Source of the DNA: Pachyseris speciosa
Lineage: Eukaryota > Cnidaria > Anthozoa > Scleractinia > Pachyseridae
Length of the DNA: 64,000 bases
Assembly: GCA_016490735.1 (NCBI GenBank)
Contig: JAEMWC010000391.1
Coordinates: 315,001 to 379,000, forward strand
Direction: 5' to 3'
Shown one piece after another: positions 34,173 through 44,907 of this stretch (the stretch's first letter is position 1; each line of letters opens with the position of its first letter). The notes beneath the pieces are model-generated. The model ran no database searches. It saw only the letters and a list, made by a program, of their open reading frames with translations, and had not been told where the DNA came from. Position numbers and translations under genes: made by a program.

Positions 34173-34492
34173 ACTTTAACACTGTGCCTTTGATTTGGAT
34201 ATAGCATCCTCCATGCGATACAATGGGGTTGGTTGCGTAGAAGTCTCTGAAATAATGATAAAACTAGGAAAGTGTGTATCATAGACGAGTTGTCTTTTAG
34301 AAATGTGGCGCTTAGTCTGCTATCCATCATTTTTACTGGCAGTTACAGAAGGCTGTTTATGCCTTACAAAATAGTTGTAGTGAGTCATAGTACTGGAAAA
34401 GTGACATAAGCCGGTCCAAACAAAAGCTGTCCGGACACGCTCGAGCAACTTCACATGGCTTTTCTTCAATCAATTTTATGATTTATCTCCCC

Positions 34493-36468
34493 TCCCCCCT
34501 CCCCCCCCCCCCCCAAAAAAAAGAAAAAACCAACAAACAAAAGCAAAACAAAAGAGTAACAACAGGGAAAACGAAGAGCTTTAGAATCAAAATAAACTAC
34601 TGGATAGTATATGTTTGGGAAAAAAATAGTGAACAACTGAACAAAAATTCTTGAGTCCAGACTACTTTAAGATAAAAGCATTTAATCGCGGATCAAAACC
34701 AGCAAAACATTGTAAGAAAACTAAGCCATGCGAATGTTTCATCGAGGTTTCTTCATTTGGAGAAGGTGGAGAAACCAGAAAAGCATGAATTATATCTTAT
34801 AGTAAACTAGACAAATGCAGTGCTAAGCAATTTTGACTGCCGTGGAAAAGACAATCGTGGTTATCAAGTGACCGCTGAGCCATGGTTTCAAATTTGTAAG
34901 TTGAAAGTGGTTTTCTAATTTATAATGGTTTTAAATACTCAGTTGAATATAACAGTGATATAACAGCTGGATAATATTGAAACAACTGCAGGCAGCTCTA
35001 TGTTTTTTCTCTTCTGTATAGGTAATAGCAGGAGCATATCACAGTGAGAAAAGTGTCTATTTGTAGAACAGGGAAATCTGCGGAAATTAGTAGTAGTATT
35101 GCCTTCTTTAAAATCCTCTCAACAATTCCTAGGTACGGCAACCGTATATATCGGCAAAAGTTTAAGAATGACTTTGGCGTAGTGAAACAAACAGTAGCTA
35201 TAGAATCTCGATATCTTGAAACTGCCGCGATAATTTGAACCAAACTGCCTGTTTCCCTTTCCCAGTCAAACAATGTAATTTAACTCCTGTACGTAATTCG
35301 AATCAGTTTCCTTCTTCCCATGAAGTATTTAAATATCGGGATTCCACTGTATTTAATCCTGGGTTATGACACAGTTGCAGGTCTTGCGCGGCAGTACTGA
35401 CCATGGGAGAAAAGGCGTATTGAGGTAAACTAAACAACGGCAGACTTCCCCTCAGTAAAGATATCATACCAGGCTATTATACCTATAGAGCGTTTTCAGT
35501 CACGCAAGTTAAAAAATAAAATCATCAACCATTCAACAGATAAAGTCAAGAAATTGTAATATTATAGAAGAGTAATAAACAACATGCCAAAGTCTCAGGG
35601 CCGTGCGATACCCCGTACTCGAGTTATTCGGCAAAATAAACCACTCTAAACTATAGTGTTTTGTATGGAAACGCCATCTTGGCGTCCCTCTGAGGGACAC
35701 CAAGATGGCGGCCTAAAATGAGTTAAAACATGTTTCTTACTTGAGTTATCTCAAAGGCTTTGTTCTCTCTGTTGAACTTTCAAACATTCGCATACGTGAA
35801 TCGATGTTTTCATGTAAGTGACATGCTTGTGAGCAGATTCTTTATGTCACGCACTGTGAAAAACTCTAAATTTCAAACTGCTCTATTTTCAAAACAAAGC
35901 AAGCTACCGAGCTGAAAACATTTTTCTAAAATGTATTTTACGTGATGAAGATAAAAATGCAAAAGCCTGTTTACTTTTAAATTTTAGTTTCTTATGACGT
36001 CACGTGAAAACCCTCTATACAAACCCCAAAATAGCCAATTTTAAAATATATAAATCATGTGCAGCACCTTCTCCTGCCACTTTTATTGCAAATATGGGTC
36101 TTTTGCTATAAGCATTTTTAGTATATATAGGATAACATGTTATACTTTTACCTTTTACGAAACTCAGCTGTAAGTGATAATAGAGCAAATGCAATATAAA
36201 CCTGAACTTGAAAATTTATCGTGACTCAAAGTTTTATAAACGCTCCTCAGTAAACGTCAATGAAATAACTTACTTATAAAGCACTAAATTGAAGACAAAC
36301 TAGCGTCTTTACATTTTCAGTCATATCTGGTAGTGAGATTTCGACATAATGATTTACGCCTTAGTAGAATTGAAGGTGGTGCACAATCGGTCTTAATTGT
36401 TAAGTATCTCTTGCTTTCAGACTATTACTTCAAATGATAGCAAAGGCAGCGAGAAGGCAATGAAAGGA
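34493..36468. other. 2 kb block inserted downstream of GPCR copy B
   Basis: In A, ATTTATCTCCCCGTAGAATCGTAGAC is continuous at about 14567. In B the two sides are split. The block starts with a C-run (about 34492-34515). It contains DNA related to the GGAGCTCC family (AACAGGGAAAACGAAGAGCT near 34561) and a strong hairpin at 35673-35709, and has no protein-like frame. Confidence 0.65.
35673..35709. repeat. Hairpin with 18-bp arms and 1-nt loop
   Basis: GCCATCTTGGCGTCCCTC at 35673-35690 pairs with GAGGGACACCAAGATGGC at 35692-35709, with one mismatch. The right arm with the following GGC matches the YY1-type site CAAGATGGCGGC. Confidence 0.85.
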
Positions 36469-36616
36469 ATCGTAGACAACTATGAACGAGCAATGGCAGC
36501 GCGCTGAAATTAGGCCAGGCGCTGTCACAATTTTCTAACCGGTGTTGTGATCCGCTCGAAATACTATGCGCCTGGTGATTTGCTAATTAATCGAGATTCC
36601 AGTTCCGAGTGAGTGA

Positions 36617-36895
36617 GTGAGTGAGTTATTTGCACTACAACTCGTGGATGCTTCAATTTATCGGCCATCCAATACACTGAAGTCATTATTAGATGTTCAT
36701 GCTCCTCTGAGGACTAAAACTATTACAGTTCAGCCGACCGCCCTATGGTACACCGACGAAACTCGATCTGAGAAGAGACGTCGTAGAGCTTTGGAACGTC
36801 GTTGGCGTTCCTCAAAACTCGAATGTGATCGTCTTAGATTTAAGGAGCAGAGCTGGAAGATGAACGATTTGATCAAGGCTACTAAAATGGGGTAT
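36617..36895 (+). pseudogene. CR1/L2-like LINE ORF2 fragment, copy B
   Basis: Same linker fragment as 14725-15003, with three residue changes readable (F to A early on, A to V in DVHAPL, L to V in KTITVQ). In B it is separated from the GPCR by about 2 kb of inserted DNA. The T-rich end also differs in length (about 36904-36945). No catalytic residues remain. Confidence 0.7.
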
Positions 36896-37097
36896 CCGGG
36901 ACTGTTTTTTTTTTTGTTTGTTTTTTTTGTTTTTTGTAATTTAAAGACTTTTATTGATTTTTTTAGACTTCAAATCACAGATACAGCAATTAGAAACTAA
37001 ATTACACCTATATTATGAAAGGTGTTCGTCATCGTGGTTTCAAATGATAGCTGGGTTAATCTTTTGTCTCACGATTGAGTCACAAAGATGTGGATCG

Positions 37098-37759
37098 CGA
37101 AGTTTCGACCGCTATACTGCAGGTCTTCATCAGGCGATGGTGTCGACTGGCTGCGTGTGAGTATAAGAAGCACCGTGGCTGGTGGTGATTGGTGCGTTTC
37201 GATCCTCGCTTAGGCTGTTGTTGATTGGAGGATTTCGATCCTTGTCGTTCAGACTAGAAATTGTTCCCTCAGCGGTCCGCTTTGATACTGATCGGCTGTT
37301 GTGGTGTTTGATCGTGGGCATCCAGGCTTCAGGAATTTCAATTCCACTGTCCCTGTTGATGTTGTTAGGGTGAAGTCTTATGTGAACAGCCTCTTTAACC
37401 CTACGGGTGTACTAATGTGGGTCTCGGTCAATAAATTTAACTTCGTCCCAGAGTGGATAATGTCCAGTCGCGTTGCTATGTTCTGAAACGGCGGAGGATT
37501 GGATTCGAGCAAGCCGTATGTCTCTATCGTGTTCCTTAATCCGTTCATGCATAGATCTTCCCGTCTCTCCAATATAAACCTTACCACATTCGCAGGGAAT
37601 CTTGTAGACTACTCCGTCTTGTTTTACTGGATCGACAATGTCCTTAGGTCGCACTAGGTGTGATCTAAGAGTTGTGTCAGATGTGTCAGAAGCCACTTGA
37701 GCCTGAGCATTAGCTATGCCATGCTGATGAGGCCTAACAAGGCTTAAACAGTTATCCAT
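37098..37759 (-). pseudogene. Penelope-like element 3' remnant with GIY-YIG nuclease, copy B
   Basis: The same GIY-YIG region as copy A occupies 37412-37759, with the same premature TAG (37412-37414) in the same codon, so the stop predates the duplication. The C-terminal part continues in frame to about 37140 (PTIKHHNSRSVSKRTAEGTI and on). Beyond 37683 the DNA differs from A. Part of the element then reappears on the plus strand at 37863-38005, an inverted repeat of about 37615-37683 plus further upstream element sequence. No reverse transcriptase remains. Confidence 0.8.
37102..37133 (-). ncRNA. Hammerhead-ribozyme-like core of the Penelope element (candidate)
   Basis: Read on the minus strand, CTGATGA is followed by one A, GACC, an 11-nt loop, GGTC and GAAAC. 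These are the conserved boxes of a hammerhead (CUGAUGA, stem II, GAAAC). Penelope-like elements are known to carry hammerheads. One extra base before stem II departs from the canonical core. In copy A the CTGATGA box is broken by a deletion. Confidence 0.4.
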
Positions 37760-37862
37760 GGCTGCTAATGCTTGGGCTCAATCTTTGCTTTGGTAGATTT
37801 AAGGGGTAATGCCCGCTACCATGTGGCCTCAGTGCCCTTTAGAGTGGCCTCAGCTAACTTGA

Positions 37863-38005
37863 TCACATTAATTTGTGAAGTATCCTTGTTACTCCAACCA
37901 CATTCCACAAGCTTTACGTTAACAAGGCATACGGACTGTTTTCAGATCTGACACAACTCTTAGATCACACCTAGTGCGACCTAAGGACATTGTCGATCCA
38001 GTAAA
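37863..38005 (+). repeat. Inverted partial copy of the Penelope remnant
   Basis: Runs on the plus strand through AAGTATCCTTGTTACTCCAA to GACATTGTCGATCCAGTAAA. This is the reverse complement of copy A 15605-15740, and partly of B 37615-37683. The two oppositely oriented pieces in B are separated by about 180 bp of unrelated DNA. Confidence 0.8.
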
Positions 38006-38507
38006 ACCGTTATCTTGGCCTTGTAAACCCGTAAACTAGGATGTGTGATATTTAACTTACATTTATAAATATACAATTTAGCTGTCAACATTAAATGATT
38101 TAAAATATTAAAGTCGTCTCCTATATTAAATACTCCAAACAAAATGTCTATTATTGTGAAGGGCTGAATCTTAATTTTACAGTTGCTAAGCCAAGATGAA
38201 AAACCTTCCCAAAAAGTCTTCGTCACGTCGCAATAGAAAAATAAATGCTCGATAGATTCAATTTCTCGTTTGCAAAAGGTACACATAAAGGCGAATCAAT
38301 CATTTTTAGCCTAAACATTTTTTCATTTGTAAAAACTATATTATTTAATATTTTATATTGGAATTCCCGAATTTTGGTTTCGATTGTAACTGTAAAAGGT
38401 AGGGAGTATATTTCGCTCCAATCAGTTTGAAGTTGGAGAAATTTCTCCTGGAACTTCTTTTGAGCAGTCGGAGGCACTTGTTTTTTACTTTTAAAAGCAA
38501 TGAACAC
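37981..38507 (-). pseudogene. 3' end of an L1/Tx1-type LINE ORF2 (truncated)
   Basis: Two minus frames, 38507-38223 then 38286-37981, together give the zinc-binding C-terminal region typical of L1/Tx1-type ORF2 proteins: a segment with KIREFQYKILNNIVFTNEKM, then CTFC...ESIEHLFFYC...FW. The frames overlap at 38223-38286, so a frameshift sits inside the CTFC region. Reverse transcriptase and endonuclease are absent. It is a different copy from the element at 39455-44893, which has CTFC...HLFWSC in the same place. Confidence 0.75.
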
Positions 38508-39438
38508 GTTCCAAAACGCTGAGGGATATTACAAAGTTTAGTTTTCCGCTGAAATAGCTAGCTATCTACCTTTTTCACCCGACTTTAAGTTAAAATTGGG
38601 TAACAAATCTGTTAACTTTTATTAATTATTCCGGAATTTGAGCCTGCCGCCGAAATCGAGCTGTAAGATGTTAAAATCATCCAACTTTCAGTTGCTATGA
38701 GGGCGGCTGATTTTATTAACAGTTAAGCAATATTTGACGTAAAAGCAAAATGTTAGTTTTAGAAACAATTCTTGACCACTTTTTTCGGCTGAAATAAGTT
38801 AAACTGACATTGATGAGTTTTTGACAGATGGAAAAATTTCCGTCTTAAAAACTAAATTTCCCTAACATGCTGGCGGTTTCGGAAATTCTGAAACCAACCA
38901 AGTATATATATTAATACCGTTTTGTAAAAAGCATTTTAACACCCAGATTGATTTAAGGATGGTTTTGGAACTTTGAAAAACAAAATACTAATGCGGTTTC
39001 AGAAATTTCTGAAACCATGAGCCACGATACATATATTTAACGAATGAGTCAAGGAAAGTGACCGAATAATAAAAACAGGCGAGAAAGGTTCCAGAATTTT
39101 CTGAAACCATCGTGCCCGAAACTAACCGGCATATCATTTTTTTTTCTAATAACTTATATAGCCCTGTTTGCTTTTACAAAGCAACCACCACCAGTGGTTT
39201 CGGAAATTTCCGAAACCACTGGCAATTCGTATTGAAACCACCCTTCTGTTTAAATTTCCGAAACCATCCTCGTACAGAAATGATTTTGCTGAATTGTCGA
39301 TATATGTTTTTTTGCGGTTATCATAACTGAGAGACTATAAACGCTTTCCAAAATTTTTCTTTTCCAATTTGTCGATTTTCCACACAAAAATTCATTCTTA
39401 TGCATTTTTGGTGGAGAGTAATTTTTAAATGCATGTCA
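38508..39438. other. Spacer with palindromic sites, no gene
   Basis: AT-rich DNA between the truncated L1/Tx1 fragment and the full L1 element. Apart from the palindromes at 38875-39265 nothing is recognised. Confidence 0.5.
38875..39265. promoter_or_regulatory. Cluster of GGTTTC(N)GAAATTTC(N)GAAACC palindromes
   Basis: Four copies plus one half copy: 38875-38895, 38995-39016, 39087-39108, 39196-39217 and 39252-39265. The fourth is the centre of a 32-nt perfect palindrome (39191-39222). The sites lie upstream of the L1 insertion point (39439-39454), so they belong to older flanking DNA. Iterated palindromes usually mark dimeric protein binding. No owner gene is visible. Confidence 0.6.
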
Positions 39439-39454
39439 ATATTCTGTCGATTCT
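39439..39454. repeat. 5' target-site duplication of the L1/Tx1 element
   Basis: ATATTCTGTCGATTCT, repeated at 44892-44907. It fixes the 5' end of the element at 39455 and shows that the ATG at 39400 belongs to flanking DNA. Confidence 0.85.
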
Positions 39455-39525
39455 GGTCGAGGCATGGCGGCGTGAAGAACCTTCGTTTCTCCTCTCGTAC
39501 CATATCTTGTTTTCTTTCAAAGCTC

Positions 39526-40488
39526 ATGGCGGAAACCCTGTTACAATACGTCACCAAAAGAAGGAATAGGTCTTCGGACGGCTCTGTAGATGGGAGAGTG
39601 AATTCTCCAGAATCAAAGAAAGCGAAAAGCACTAGCGATCCTGATCCCGATCTCTCAGTTGAGAGCGCGGACGAGCATGAAGATAGCGACATTGTTTTGA
39701 CAGCCCTTGAACTAACCGACGATTTAAATGGAATTCTAAAAGGCATTCTAGAAAAACTTAATAAGCTGGACACCATTGAAAGCACCGTTAAAAAGGTTGA
39801 AGGCAGTCTAGACAAATTAGAAGAAAGAACCAAGAGGCTTGAAGCGCTAGAGATAACGGCAAGAGAAGACATTGATAATCTAAAGATAAACCACAGTCTT
39901 ATTGAGAAGAATCTAGACGACGCAAATAAGGCAAAAGATAAGAAGATCCAAAACCTAGATGGAAAAGTTGCTGATTTACAAGTCAAAGAGAAGAAAATCA
40001 ACCAGGTTTTAGAAGACCTCAACACGAAAGATTTATGCTTAGAAGCCTACTCGAGGCGCGAGAATATAAAATTTAATAACATTGCCGAATCACCTTCACC
40101 GAGAAATGGAGTAGAAGACACAGAAGAAGTCCTTAGAACCTTCCTGGATCAGCAGCTAGGTTACCGAGACGCAAGATCTGTAGAAATTCAACGAGTTCAC
40201 CGACTGGGGAAAAGGAAAGAAGATGGAGGAGCGCGACCAATTCTCGCAAGATTCCTGCGCTACAAAGACTGCGAGCAAATACTCGCTCTGGGCTCTCGTC
40301 TCAGAGGTACTAACTTTCAGATGTTTAGGGACCTTCCTCAAGAATTGGTCACAAGAAGAAGCAGACAAATGGACACCTTTAAGAAGGCCAAAAGGAACAA
40401 CATACCCGTATCCTTTAGCAAGTCACAACCTGACAAACTTTTTATAAGGGGTAAATTCTGGCCAGTGGGCCAGGTACTGGACATATAA
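39526..40488 (+). CDS. L1/Tx1 ORF1 protein (RNA-binding chaperone type)
   Basis: A 320-residue protein starting MAETLLQYVTKRRNRSSDGS. A charged, acidic N-terminal part is followed by a long coiled coil (about residues 70-185, heptad-rich, from ALELTDDLNGILKGIL to KKINQVLEDLNTKD). Then comes the RRM-like domain of L1 ORF1p, with SRRENIKFNNIAE, IQRVHRLGKRKE, RPILARFLRYKD and a C-terminal domain ending GKFWPVGQVLDI. In this family ORF1p trimerises through the coiled coil and binds element RNA. The start was chosen because the upstream in-frame ATG at 39400 lies outside the target-site duplication. The frame is intact although ORF2 is broken. Confidence 0.85.
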   Translation: MAETLLQYVTKRRNRSSDGSVDGRVNSPESKKAKSTSDPDPDLSVESADEHEDSDIVLTALELTDDLNGILKGILEKLNKLDTIESTVKKVEGSLDKLEERTKRLEALEITAREDIDNLKINHSLIEKNLDDANKAKDKKIQNLDGKVADLQVKEKKINQVLEDLNTKDLCLEAYSRRENIKFNNIAESPSPRNGVEDTEEVLRTFLDQQLGYRDARSVEIQRVHRLGKRKEDGGARPILARFLRYKDCEQILALGSRLRGTNFQMFRDLPQELVTRRSRQMDTFKKAKRNNIPVSFSKSQPDKLFIRGKFWPVGQVLDI

Positions 40489-40900
40489 TCAAGGAGCAAA
40501 ACCCTTGTAATCATTCAGTTTCTTTATCCTATTGGTCTTCTCTGTATTACCTTCGATTACAAACATTTCGCTTCTGCTATTTGTTTGTTTGTTTGTTTTT
40601 TTTTCTCGCCATCTCATAATTGATACTAAAGAGTTTGCGAGTAGAGAGAGATTGTAAAAAAAACCGCGGTACCGAAAGCTCATCTTAGTTAGACCACTTT
40701 CAAAATTTTCCTAGCTGTTGCTGTTGCTGTTGTTGTTATTGAGGTTACTTTTTTTTCTGCCACTAACGCTATTCGTTTTGTCTGTATTCTATGTGTCCTG
40801 CCTTAGATTTTTTCCTTTTTCTCTTACGCAATATTTTGTTAGTATTTATTTTCTGGAGCAATCATAATTTCTGCGTGTTATTTAATTTTTTATATGCTAA

Positions 40901-43900
40901 TGTGAAACGACCGATCTTAAAATCGCCTCGCTAAACGTCAGGGGAATTGGAAATAACACCAAAAGAAAGGAGGTGTTTAATTGGTTGAGATCTAAAAAAT
41001 TTTCAATATACATGTTGCAAGAAGTCCATTGTTCCAAAAATACCACAGACATATGGAAGTGTGAATGGGGCTACAAAGCGTTCTTCAGCTGCGGATCGAG
41101 CAACAAAGCAGGGGTCAGTATTCTCTTTAACAATAATTTTAATTTAGACATTATTAAATTTCTCCTAGACCCAAATGGTCGGTTTATCATTTGCGATATC
41201 GAAGCAGACGGCAAATTATTGACCTTGGCTAGTATCTACGCTCCTAATAAGGATGATCCCGATTTCTTTAGCATCTTCTTCGATCACCTTTCTGATTTCA
41301 AATGCGATGAAGTTATTATCGGCGGTGACTTCAATTTAGTATTAGATATTGAAAAAGACAAAAAGAACGGAATTGCCAGAACTCACCATAACGCTTTGAG
41401 AGTGATACAAGATGCGGCGGAAGATCTGGAGTTATGCGATGTTTGGAGGATCTTTAATCCAGAAAACAAAAGGTTTACCTGGCGACAGAGACAGCCAGAT
41501 GTTCAATGCAGACTTGATTTTTTCCTAGTAAGCCAGACTTCGTTGTGTAACTGTACTCAAACAGATATCATTCCAGGTTTCAAAAGTGATCACTCCATGA
41601 TAACGCTTAACCTATCCTTACACTCTAACCCAAGGGGAAACGGATTCTGGAAGTTAAACACATCCCTCCTTGCCGATACTATTTTTATTGAAAAAATAAA
41701 GGCAACGATACTAAAGACGGCTAGCGAATACAAAGAGGACAACCTCGTCAACCCCTTGCTGCTATGGGACATGATAAAATTGAAAGTGCGTCAAGAATCA
41801 ATCTCTTACTCAGCGTCCTAAAAAGAGCGCAAATAAAGAAAGAAGACGAGTTGGAAAAAGAAATCGCAGCTACAGAGAAACAGCTAGATAGCGCAGTCTG
41901 CTGTGATTCCTCGTACCAAATTGCAACTGAGAGAGTTAAGGTCTTAAAAGAGGAACTCGAAAAAATTTTTGAATACCGAACTAAAGGAGCTATTCTTCGG
42001 TCAAAGTCAAAGTGGTATAATGAAGGTGAAAAGAACACTAAATACTTCCTTAGTCTTGAAAAGCGACATTATAAACAAGGCACAATAAGCCAATTAAAAC
42101 TCAAAGACAATACCCTTGTCACATCTGACAAGGACATTTTAGCCGAATGCGAATCTTTCTATGAAGACCTCTATGCCTCGAAAATAGAAAACTCCCCCAA
42201 TTTTAATTTTTTCCCGCAAACAAATCAAACTTTGCTAAGCCCTGAGGATCAACAGGCGTGCGACGGTATCTTAACCGAAACAGAATGCGCAGAAGCCTTA
42301 AAGTCTATGGATTCGGGTAAAACGCCCGGCACAGACGGCCTTCCAGCTGAATTTTACAAATTGTTCTGGAATGATATCTCAACCTACCTTCTTTCTGCTC
42401 TTAACTTTGCGTACGAGTCGGGTTGCTTATCTATCACCCAAAGACGTGGAATCATTAAACTTATTCCAAAAAAAGACACAGAGCCTTTTTATGTAAAAAA
42501 TTGGCGTCCTATAACCCTCCTCAACACGGATTATAAAATCGCAGCAAAAGCTATTGCAAATCGTATTAAGTCCGTGCTTCCAAGGCTTATAAACAACGAT
42601 CAGACAGGTTTTATTAAAGGACGGTTCATCGGCGAAAATATACGACTTATTGATGGTATCATCCAATATGCTGCACAGCATAATATCCCAGGTCTACTAC
42701 TCTTCATAGATTTTGAAAAAGCTTTCGATTCACTTGAATGGCCTTTTATTTTTCATACTCTACGCTTCTTTGGCTTTGGTCGATCAATTATTAATTGGAT
42801 AAGGACTTTTTATTGCAGAATTGAAAGCTGTATTCTCAACAATGGCTGGTCAAGCAAATTTTTCCAGCCTCAAAGAGGTGTTAGGCAAGGCTGCCCCCTT
42901 TCACCATATTTATTTATTCTGGCAGCGGAGATACTGGCCAAGTCAATCCGAAACAGTAGGAGTATAATGGGTTTCTCTCTAGACAACAAGGAAATTAAGA
43001 TAAGTCAATATGCTGATGATACTACTCTTATCTTAAACGGGTCTAAGGACTCTCTTGTTTCAGCCCTGCAATTATTAGATGATTTCGGTAAGATATCCGG
43101 CCTCAGGCTCAATGATAGCAAAACGGAAGCTCTTTGGATTGGCTCTAAGACTGGTCATGAGAAAATCCTCATGCCAGGAAAGAACTTCAAATGGCCAAGA
43201 TGCAAGGTCAAAACGCTAGGCTTATGGCCTTCAACTGATCCAGATCTTGCGATAACCTTGAACTATAAAGAAAAAATTGAAAAAATTAGGAAATTATTAA
43301 GCTGCTGGAAATACCGGAGGCTCACACTGCTAGGGAAAATTACCGTCAGTGCTAAAATCGCTAGCCGCATCACTGATCGTTTACCTACTTGCCTCGTTGC
43401 GCTCAAACCATTGTGCTCTAAAAATAATAAACGACATGTTTTATCAGTTCTTACGCAATAGAAAAGGCGACAAAATAAAGAGGAAAGTCATGATTAACGA
43501 ACCCCGAAATGGCGGTCTAAAAATGATTGATCTCTTTTCTTTAAACAAATCTCTCAAAACAACGTGGGTAAAAAAGTACTTGGACACAACTAACAACGGG
43601 AAATGGAAACTCCTGTTTGATATGGAACTTAAGAACTATGGAGGCGAAAGTTTTTTCCACTGTAACCTAAATGTTAAGGATACAAAGGAAATGATCAGGG
43701 TCACCGATCCTTTCCTTAAGGAAATATTAGAATATTGGGCCGAAATAAACTTTGAGCGCCAAATATCTTCTGAAATCAGTTTTGGAGAACAGGCATTATG
43801 GTTCAATTCACTACTAAGAATAGAAAATAAGCCAATTTTCTTTAAGGATTGGTTTGAAAATGGGATAACTAAAGTAAAACACCTTCAAACAACATGAAAC

Positions 43901-44678
43901 AATGGATTTCTGACTCTGAATGTTTTTTCGCAAAACATGACCTAAAAGTACGCCCTCTTGGTTTTTACGGTCTCTTGTCAGCTATAAAACCCCTTCGTAA
44001 AACGGTCTCCGGAACTGCCGAGCTTAGGGAACACAACTCGGAAACTTTTTGTGATAAGATTATGAAAAGTAAAAAGCCAGGTCCGTTAATTTACAAACAG
44101 ATAGTCAATGCCAAAGGTATAATCCCAAGCAATAGCCAAAATAAATGGCTTCAGGACTGTAACTATATCGATGAAGGTAACAATTTTAACTGGGAACTTG
44201 CTTACCTCATGACACCAAGATGCACCAAAAGCACTAAACTGATCGAGTTCCAGTTTAAACTCTTGCATAGGCGTATACCAACCAATGACTTTTTATTTAA
44301 AATAGGAAGAAAAGAAAACGAACAATGCACGTTTTGCCATGGTTCCGCGGAGACATAATTCACCTATTTTGGTCATGTCATGTTACTTCCACCTTTTGGA
44401 AAAGAGTGACCGACTGGCTTCACGACAACCTCCTGTTAATTGACGAATACATTCTATTGAATATTATAGCGCTGGGCCTGAGGCCGGAATCTCATGCAAA
44501 ATATGCGCTTCAATTAAACTATTGTTTCCTGTTAGCGCGTTATCATATATGGCAAGCCAAATTGGACGAAACGTCACCAAATTTTGCCTCCTTCTTACGT
44601 CTTGTCAAATCTAGACAAACAATAGAGACAAAAGCGGGAGACACCTCAAAATGGACTCCTTTGGTTGACTGCCTTTAA
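40901..44678 (+). pseudogene. L1/Tx1 ORF2 (endonuclease and reverse transcriptase), four frameshifts
   Basis: The frame opens after TAA at 40898-40900 with no ATG before the AP-endonuclease domain (LKIASLNVRG, LQEVH, VIIGGDFN, FKSDHSMI; to about 41640). A shift near 41805 leads to the reverse transcriptase frame (to 43461): SGKTPGTDGLP, WRPITLLN, DQTGFIKGRF, LFIDFEKAFDSLEWP, GVRQGCPLSP and the catalytic YADD at about 43010. Shifts near 43350, 43890 and 44345 break the C-terminal part, which includes KRKVMINEPRNGGLKMIDLF and the CTFCHGSAE...HLFWSC zinc knuckle. All catalytic motifs survive, so the damage is limited to indels. The L1/Tx1 group is inferred from RT motifs and the C-terminal zinc region. 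Confidence 0.85.
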
Positions 44679-44907
44679 TTTGTCTTTTTTCCTATTCCCC
44701 TGACAGACAATCTATTGGAAAATATGCGACAATTTTGTAATTATCGAAAAATTCTATGAGTGTATTACCAAATTGCTCCACTCTTAATTTTTTTTTGTGT
44801 GTGTGTGTAACGTGCTCTTGTAATTGGTTTGTACATGTAATTTGTTTCTGTCACATGGCTGTTACATTAAAAGTTCTAAAAATATATATATATATTCTGT
44901 CGATTCT

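Larger units (their letters stand above)
17559..37683. repeat. Segmental duplication, copy B (right copy)
   Basis: This is the direct repeat of copy A, carrying the second GPCR gene and all anchors listed for copy A. B is longer because of two blocks absent from A: 23483-32494, a 9 kb array of repeats directly upstream of the GPCR promoter, and about 34493-36468, directly downstream of the gene. Position 18207-18865 in B holds different DNA from 649-3027 in A, so the same point took independent insertions. The near-identity of the shared parts indicates a recent duplication. A collapsed or duplicated-haplotype assembly artefact is an alternative, but the copy-specific insertions argue for two real loci or two alleles laid end to end. 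Confidence 0.93.
39455..44893 (+). mobile_element. Near full-length L1/Tx1-type LINE with target-site duplication
   Basis: Flanked by ATATTCTGTCGATTCT at 39439-39454 and again at 44892-44907. The first AT of the second copy merges with the tail, so the duplication is 14-16 bp. The element has about 70 bp of 5' leader, ORF1 (39526-40488), a spacer, ORF2 (40901-44678) and a 3' UTR ending in an AT tail (44878-44893). ORF1 is intact, but ORF2 is broken by four frameshifts, so it cannot move by itself. The intact target duplication and ORF1 suggest a fairly recent insertion, or homopolymer-independent indel errors. Confidence 0.9.

Noticed and set aside
38995..39217. Canonical heat-shock elements
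   Set aside because: GAA and TTC units are present, but their spacing alternates 1 and 2 bases instead of the regular 5-bp register.
38875..39265. 5' UTR regulatory iterons of the L1/Tx1 element
   Set aside because: The target-site duplication places the element start at 39455, downstream of the palindromes.
39321..40025. 234-codon minus-strand frame, serine/leucine-rich
   Set aside because: It lies antisense to the L1 ORF1 coiled coil; the serine/leucine pattern is the mirror of its lysine/glutamate codons.
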